Below are positions 60,704-64,000 of a stretch of DNA of 64,000 nucleotides, piece by piece (within the stretch, counting starts at the first letter, position 1; each line of letters opens with the position of its first letter). Under the pieces are notes generated by a model that saw nothing but the letters and a program-made list of their open reading frames with translations, ran no database searches and was not told the origin of the DNA. The position numbers and the translations under genes are program-made. The stretch is taken from the NCBI RefSeq assembly GCF_017873175.1, contig NZ_JAGGJW010000020.1, positions 1-64,000 of the forward strand, given 5' to 3'. This stretch comes from Neorhizobium petrolearium. Its GTDB lineage: Bacteria; Pseudomonadota; Alphaproteobacteria; Rhizobiales; Rhizobiaceae.

Positions 60704-61750
60704 GTGACCATTCCAAAATCGAAAAGCCAGCCGGTAAGCTCGAAGGCGAGTATTACGATCGTCGATATCGCAAAGCTTGCAGGCGTTAATCCCTCGACCG
60801 TCAGCCGTGCCCTCTCGGGATCGTCGGCCGTGACGGCGCAAACGCGTGCGCGAATTACAGATATCGCGCGGGAAAACGGATATGTCGCGAACCATAATGC
60901 GCGCATGCTTCGGTCCCGGCGCGCCAATCAGATCCTTGTCATCGTTCCTAATATCGCCGCTTTCTCCCATCCCGAAGTCATCCTCGGCATCGAAGAAGCT
61001 CTCGAAGAACACAATATCGGCGTCATTGTCGGAAGTACGAAAGGCAACGAAGAACGGGAACTTGCCCTCGCCCGACAACTTATAACGGGTGCCGCTGACG
61101 GTCTCATCCTTTTGAACGGACGCTTCCCATCCGAACTGGGGGAGCTTCCGCAATACAATCGGAGGATCGTCGCAATATCGCGACCGGTCTTGAGCCCCGG
61201 GATTGCGTTCATTGGCATCGACAATCAGCAGGCGGCACAGGAAGCGACGCTGTATTTCGTGTCCATCGGACGTAAACGCATCCTGCATATGGGAGGGCCG
61301 GAACAAAGCCCGATTTTTGCGGCGCGTGCGCAAGGGTATCGGAATGCGATGCGGCAAGCGGGGCTTGACGGCATTATCGACGTCCAGCATCTGCCGGCTT
61401 TCAACATAGTTGCTGGCCGCCAGGCTATGCGTGACATTCTCAACAGGCGTCAGTTGCCCGATGCCATCCTGTGCGCCAGCGATGAGCTTGCCTTCGGTGC
61501 CATCCAGGTAGCCAGGGAACTGGGGATCAGCGTACCGCAGCAAATTGCATTCATCGGCTTCGACAACCACCCCGTCGGCGAAGCTTTCAGCCCACCGCTA
61601 ACCACCATTTCGGTGCCGCGCCGGCGCATGGGTTTTCTCGGAGCTCAGACACTCCTGCAGTCGATTCAGGACGATCGCCCGATCTCCGACTTCCAGCTGC
61701 TACCCTATGAATTTCTCGTGAGAGCAAGCTGCGGGGGAAACGGCTGGTAA
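60704..61750 (+). CDS. LacI family transcriptional regulator
   Basis: A 348-residue protein with the LacI DNA-binding head ITIVDIAKLAGVNPSTVSRA, the hinge helix (ARMLRSRRANQ) and a periplasmic-binding-like effector domain (IGVIVGSTKGNE, FIGIDNQQAAQEA, CASDELAFGAIQVARELGI, FIGFDNHPVGE). The start is GTG 60704; no ATG is available in frame. It follows the DeoR gene by about 60 bases on the same strand. Two regulators of different type at the end of one operon suggest that each senses a different signal or controls a different unit. Confidence 0.87.
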   Translation: MTIPKSKSQPVSSKASITIVDIAKLAGVNPSTVSRALSGSSAVTAQTRARITDIARENGYVANHNARMLRSRRANQILVIVPNIAAFSHPEVILGIEEALEEHNIGVIVGSTKGNEERELALARQLITGAADGLILLNGRFPSELGELPQYNRRIVAISRPVLSPGIAFIGIDNQQAAQEATLYFVSIGRKRILHMGGPEQSPIFAARAQGYRNAMRQAGLDGIIDVQHLPAFNIVAGRQAMRDILNRRQLPDAILCASDELAFGAIQVARELGISVPQQIAFIGFDNHPVGEAFSPPLTTISVPRRRMGFLGAQTLLQSIQDDRPISDFQLLPYEFLVRASCGGNGW

Positions 61751-62309
61751 AGTTGCTGACAGAAAAAATCAGCCTCTGCGACTTTCAAGTTTTGGAAAAA
61801 CCAGCTGCAAAAAATGGCGCTGGACCACTTATTTCTACAAGGCCTTTTCCACATTTCAGCGTTGCGGAGTTCAAATCGGCAACGACTCAAACAATTCTTT
61901 ATACCATTGATTTTAAATGCAAATCTTCGGAAATTGGAGAGGCCGCAACGCTGGTTTTTGGCCCTCTATTCCTGTCTTCTGCCATCTCGGTTGCTCCGAA
62001 ACCGTGGATCGCCCCTGATGCGGACAAACACCCGGTGGGAAGTACAAAAATCGTGTCATAGGGCTATCGGCGGTTCAGTTTGTGAAATGCTTCTAACCGT
62101 ATCACTCAAAGGTAGCCTGAGTCTGATCTGACGTTTGTACAATTAAATAAGGAATGGAATGCCCAGCCGAACGCTCCAATGCCAGAGGTGCGAGTAGAGG
62201 GGGAAAACGTTCAGCTTCAATTTATACTCAATTCTTAAAAGCATTTAGCCAAGGAGGGAAAAGGGGCTTTCTAACTTTCGCGGCTGCAAAGCCTGGCGGC
62301 TCGGTTATC
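61751..62309. other. Stretch without a supportable gene
   Basis: Short frames only, with poor coding character and a higher AT content than the flanking genes. No repeat, terminator or family similarity was recognised. It lies between the LacI gene and a recombinase remnant and marks the end of the catabolic unit. Confidence 0.4.
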
Positions 62310-62432
62310 CAAATTCTTGATCTCTTTAGCCATTGGCGGTCAGCGCCTCGGCCAGCAGGACGCTGAACTCACCATGCTGAGCGTCACGCATGAGCCGCTG
62401 GATGCCGGGTTTTGCGCTCCCTTTCCCGGCCA
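62310..62432 (-). pseudogene. Remnant of a serine recombinase (resolvase) gene
   Basis: The minus strand reads KPGIQRLMRDAQHGEFSVLL then AEALTANG-stop-RDQEF. This is the resolvase-domain segment normally reading RPGLQ.LL.DAR.G.FDVV.AEALDRLSRDQED, interrupted by a stop. Neither the catalytic serine segment nor the DNA-binding part is present. Confidence 0.65.
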
Positions 62433-62433
62433 T

Positions 62434-62871
62434 CTACTTCTTCCGGTTCTTTGGGCCAGGAGCGTCCAGCGCCGAGCGAATATCAGTCAGGCCGAAATCG
62501 TTGCCGATATAGAGCAACGGGGCCGAATGCTGTTTTGCCAGCGCGTAGGCGAAGCAATCGCCAAAGTTCAGTCCGCCGCGCATGCCGAATCCCTGGCCGT
62601 ATTCGATCCTCGCCTTCATCGCCGCGCGGGCCAGACGATCATCGACCGGGGCGATGTCGATGCCGAGCGTGGTAAGAAACTCGTCCAGAATTCCGATAGC
62701 CTTCGACCGCCTCGACCCAGTGAGACGACCAGCCAGAACCGTACCCGTCTCCACATAATTGACAGCGGAAATCAGCCGGGCAGACGCACCTTCGAGCCCC
62801 TTGGTGCAATCGGGGCTTTCCGGCTCATCGAACAGAATGGCGACGATGGCAGAACTGTCCACCACCATCAT
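62434..62871 (-). CDS. vapC: PIN domain toxin VapC
   Basis: A 145-residue PIN nuclease: [18 protein letters not shown] (first Asp), NYVETGTVL (Glu), [15 protein letters not shown] (Asp) and [13 protein letters not shown] (Asp), the four acidic residues of the active site. VapC toxins cut tRNA or rRNA. ATG 62871 overlaps the vapB stop (ATGA), in the usual antitoxin-then-toxin order. Confidence 0.92.
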   Translation of the reverse strand: MMVVDSSAIVAILFDEPESPDCTKGLEGASARLISAVNYVETGTVLAGRLTGSRRSKAIGILDEFLTTLGIDIAPVDDRLARAAMKARIEYGQGFGMRGGLNFGDCFAYALAKQHSAPLLYIGNDFGLTDIRSALDAPGPKNRKK

Positions 62872-63140
62872 TTCGGCAAGCCCAACTGCTCAGGCGTGTC
62901 TCCAACGGCTTCATCCCATTCTTCCTTGGTGACGGGACGACGGTCGAACAGATGGGCACGCTTACGCACGAAAGCCTCAACGCGGGCCGTATAGTCACCC
63001 TGCGCCTCCCGCTCGGCACGCAGCCGCTCCAGCCGTTCGCGCATGGCCTTGGTGATGGCATCGGTCATGGTCTCACCGGTAAGGCGGGACAACTCACGCG
63101 CCAGCCTGTCAGCTTCCTCGGTCTTGATGCTGAGGCCCAT
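62868..63140 (-). CDS. vapB: Antitoxin VapB (PSK-type)
   Basis: A 90-residue protein. [20 protein letters not shown], then [19 protein letters not shown], gives the ribbon-helix-helix of the Rv0623/PSK-type VapB; the C-terminal part ([14 protein letters not shown]) is the acidic toxin-binding tail. Upstream, CTAGATCGCGCTTCTAGATA around 63155-63175 holds a repeated CTAGAT that could serve autoregulation. Confidence 0.9.
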   Translation of the reverse strand: MGLSIKTEEADRLARELSRLTGETMTDAITKAMRERLERLRAEREAQGDYTARVEAFVRKRAHLFDRRPVTKEEWDEAVGDTPEQLGLPK

Positions 63141-63378
63141 GGCACCGCTCCTTTCTAGATCGCGCTTCTAGATAGCATATGGACAGCCTGAGTTCAAATG
63201 TAAAAACCCGCTTCCATGCTGCCTTATTCATATTCATCAGCGGTTGATTTGCCTCCTCTGCATCGACCTTCCTATCGCGTGCGCTGTTATCGTTGGCGGC
63301 ACTCATGGCTTTCGCGTAATCCTCGCGCGCCATGCGCCTGCCGATCAGCCGGGCAATGGACAGCACCACCGCATCCAA
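63109..63378 (-). CDS. Small AANDN-motif protein upstream of vapBC
   Basis: An 89-residue frame beginning [20 protein letters not shown], then [10 protein letters not shown] and a less regular tail that overlaps the vapB start by 32 bases. The helix-then-AANDN pattern recurs as a remnant at 25343-25430, also upstream of a PIN-type TA pair. I do not recognise a named family. The tail after AANDN may be read-through of a shortened gene, since the vapB promoter must lie inside it. Confidence 0.45.
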   Translation of the reverse strand: MDAVVLSIARLIGRRMAREDYAKAMSAANDNSARDRKVDAEEANQPLMNMNKAAWKRVFTFELRLSICYLEARSRKERCHGPQHQDRGS

Positions 63379-63543
63379 CTGCTCGGACGCCCCCGCCTGG
63401 CTCTACCGAAGGCCGAGACGAGACAGATCGAGGCCGACAAACAGGCGGCCTGAGCCAGGGCCATGGCAAGCGGCGCCAAGCGCCATCGCCTGGCGCCGCA
63501 AAAGGAGCTTATCCCGTCAAAGTGAATTGGAAAGGAGACGAAC

Positions 63544-64000
63544 CATGAGTGTCCGTGATCTGATTCCCTGGGACGACAACGGCGGCAGCCGGGTTCCCAG
63601 TTTTTTCCGTGATGATGATCGCGATCCGTTTCTGTCGCTGCATCGTGAGGTGAACCGGCTATTCGACGCCGCCTTCCGTGGTTTTGGTTCCGGTCTGCCG
63701 GCTTTTGGACGACCCTCCGCGTTCGGCGGTGCCTGGGCGAGCGTGGAGATCTCAGACAATGACAAAGAGATCAAGGTGTCGGCCGAGGTTCCTGGCCTTG
63801 AGCAGAAGGATATAGAGGTCCTGCTCAATGACGGCGTGCCGACGTTGAAAGGAGAAAAGCGTTCCGAGGTGGAAGACAAGGACCGTCAGTTTTCCGAACG
63901 CTATTACGGTCGCTTCGAGCGCCGCATCCCGCTAGGCTCTGAGATCAAGGAGGACAAGGTGGATGCCCGCTTCAAGAATGGGGTGCTGACCGTAACCTTG
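63544..64000 (+). CDS. Hsp20/alpha-crystallin small heat-shock protein (3' end beyond window)
   Basis: At least 152 residues. The N-terminal arm (VRDLIPWDDNGG) is followed by the alpha-crystallin domain: WASVEISDNDKEIKVSAEVP, GLEQKDIEVLLNDGVPTLKG, RYYGRFERRIPLG and KVDARFKNGVLTVTL at the edge. It is an ATP-independent chaperone that holds unfolding proteins. ATG 63544 follows AAAGGAG. Only the C-terminal extension is cut off. Confidence 0.92.

Noticed and set aside
63380-63543. ROSE-type RNA thermometer before the Hsp20 gene
   Set aside because: A GGCGCC-rich hairpin lies around 63470-63500, but the defining short element pairing with the ribosome site was not found, so a thermosensor cannot be supported.
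1-64000. CRISPR arrays, tRNA or rRNA genes
   Set aside because: No regularly spaced repeats with unique spacers and no tRNA or rRNA-like sequences were noticed on reading; a dedicated scan (tRNAscan, CRISPR finder) would be needed to be certain.

Overview
The window reads as accessory DNA of a Rhizobiales bacterium (Rhizobium/Agrobacterium-like), most likely from a mobilisable plasmid, a secondary replicon or an integrated island. The reasons are a VirD2/MobA-like relaxase with a MobC-like partner, many oligopeptide-type ABC importers with dedicated regulators, an acdS/acdR pair of rhizobial type, a dense set of toxin-antitoxin (TA) modules, and decayed insertion sequences typical of rhizobial plasmids. 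I saw no rRNA, tRNA, CRISPR array, replication genes or type IV secretion genes.

Layout. 0-5.4 kb: mobilisation genes, an MNT-HEPN fusion protein, then a gene graveyard (universal-stress-protein remnant, globin lacking its N-terminus, broken DUF423 gene). 5.4-19.4 kb: a divergent GntR regulator and an unbroken + strand run encoding a C45 acyltransferase/amidase, a Dpp/Opp importer, an ornithine aminotransferase, an AbgB-like M20 amidohydrolase, a 47-residue ORF, an omega-aminotransferase and an aconitase homologue. 19.9-33.9 kb: a scar zone with IS110, IS3-like, IS5, IS66, IS6 and recombinase remnants, two hipBA loci with visible operator arrays, a PIN/RHH pair, a GSU2403-type nucleotidyltransferase, brnTA and a tannase-family esterase. 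33.9-43.7 kb: a - strand importer operon with M20 peptidase, amidase and a frameshifted TauE gene, plus a divergent GntR regulator. 43.7-47.8 kb: acdS with an AceE/MdeB-like E1 gene and divergent acdR. 48.1-61.8 kb: a third importer operon facing an SDR-DAO-HyuA-HyuB-RidA operon that ends in DeoR and LacI regulators. 61.8-64 kb: serine-recombinase remnant, vapBC, a small conserved-looking ORF and the start of an Hsp20 gene.

How it works together. Three independent uptake-and-breakdown units each pair a peptide-type importer (all three with the two ATPases fused into one polypeptide) with amide or lactam hydrolases and PLP- or FAD-dependent nitrogen removal. The likely theme is scavenging of small amides, peptides, opine-like or cyclic amides from plants or rhizosphere neighbours. 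The acdS block fits the same niche: ACC deaminase yields 2-oxobutyrate, and the adjacent E1 could oxidise it. The exact substrates cannot be read from sequence. TA modules and IS scars between the units suggest assembly by stepwise acquisition.
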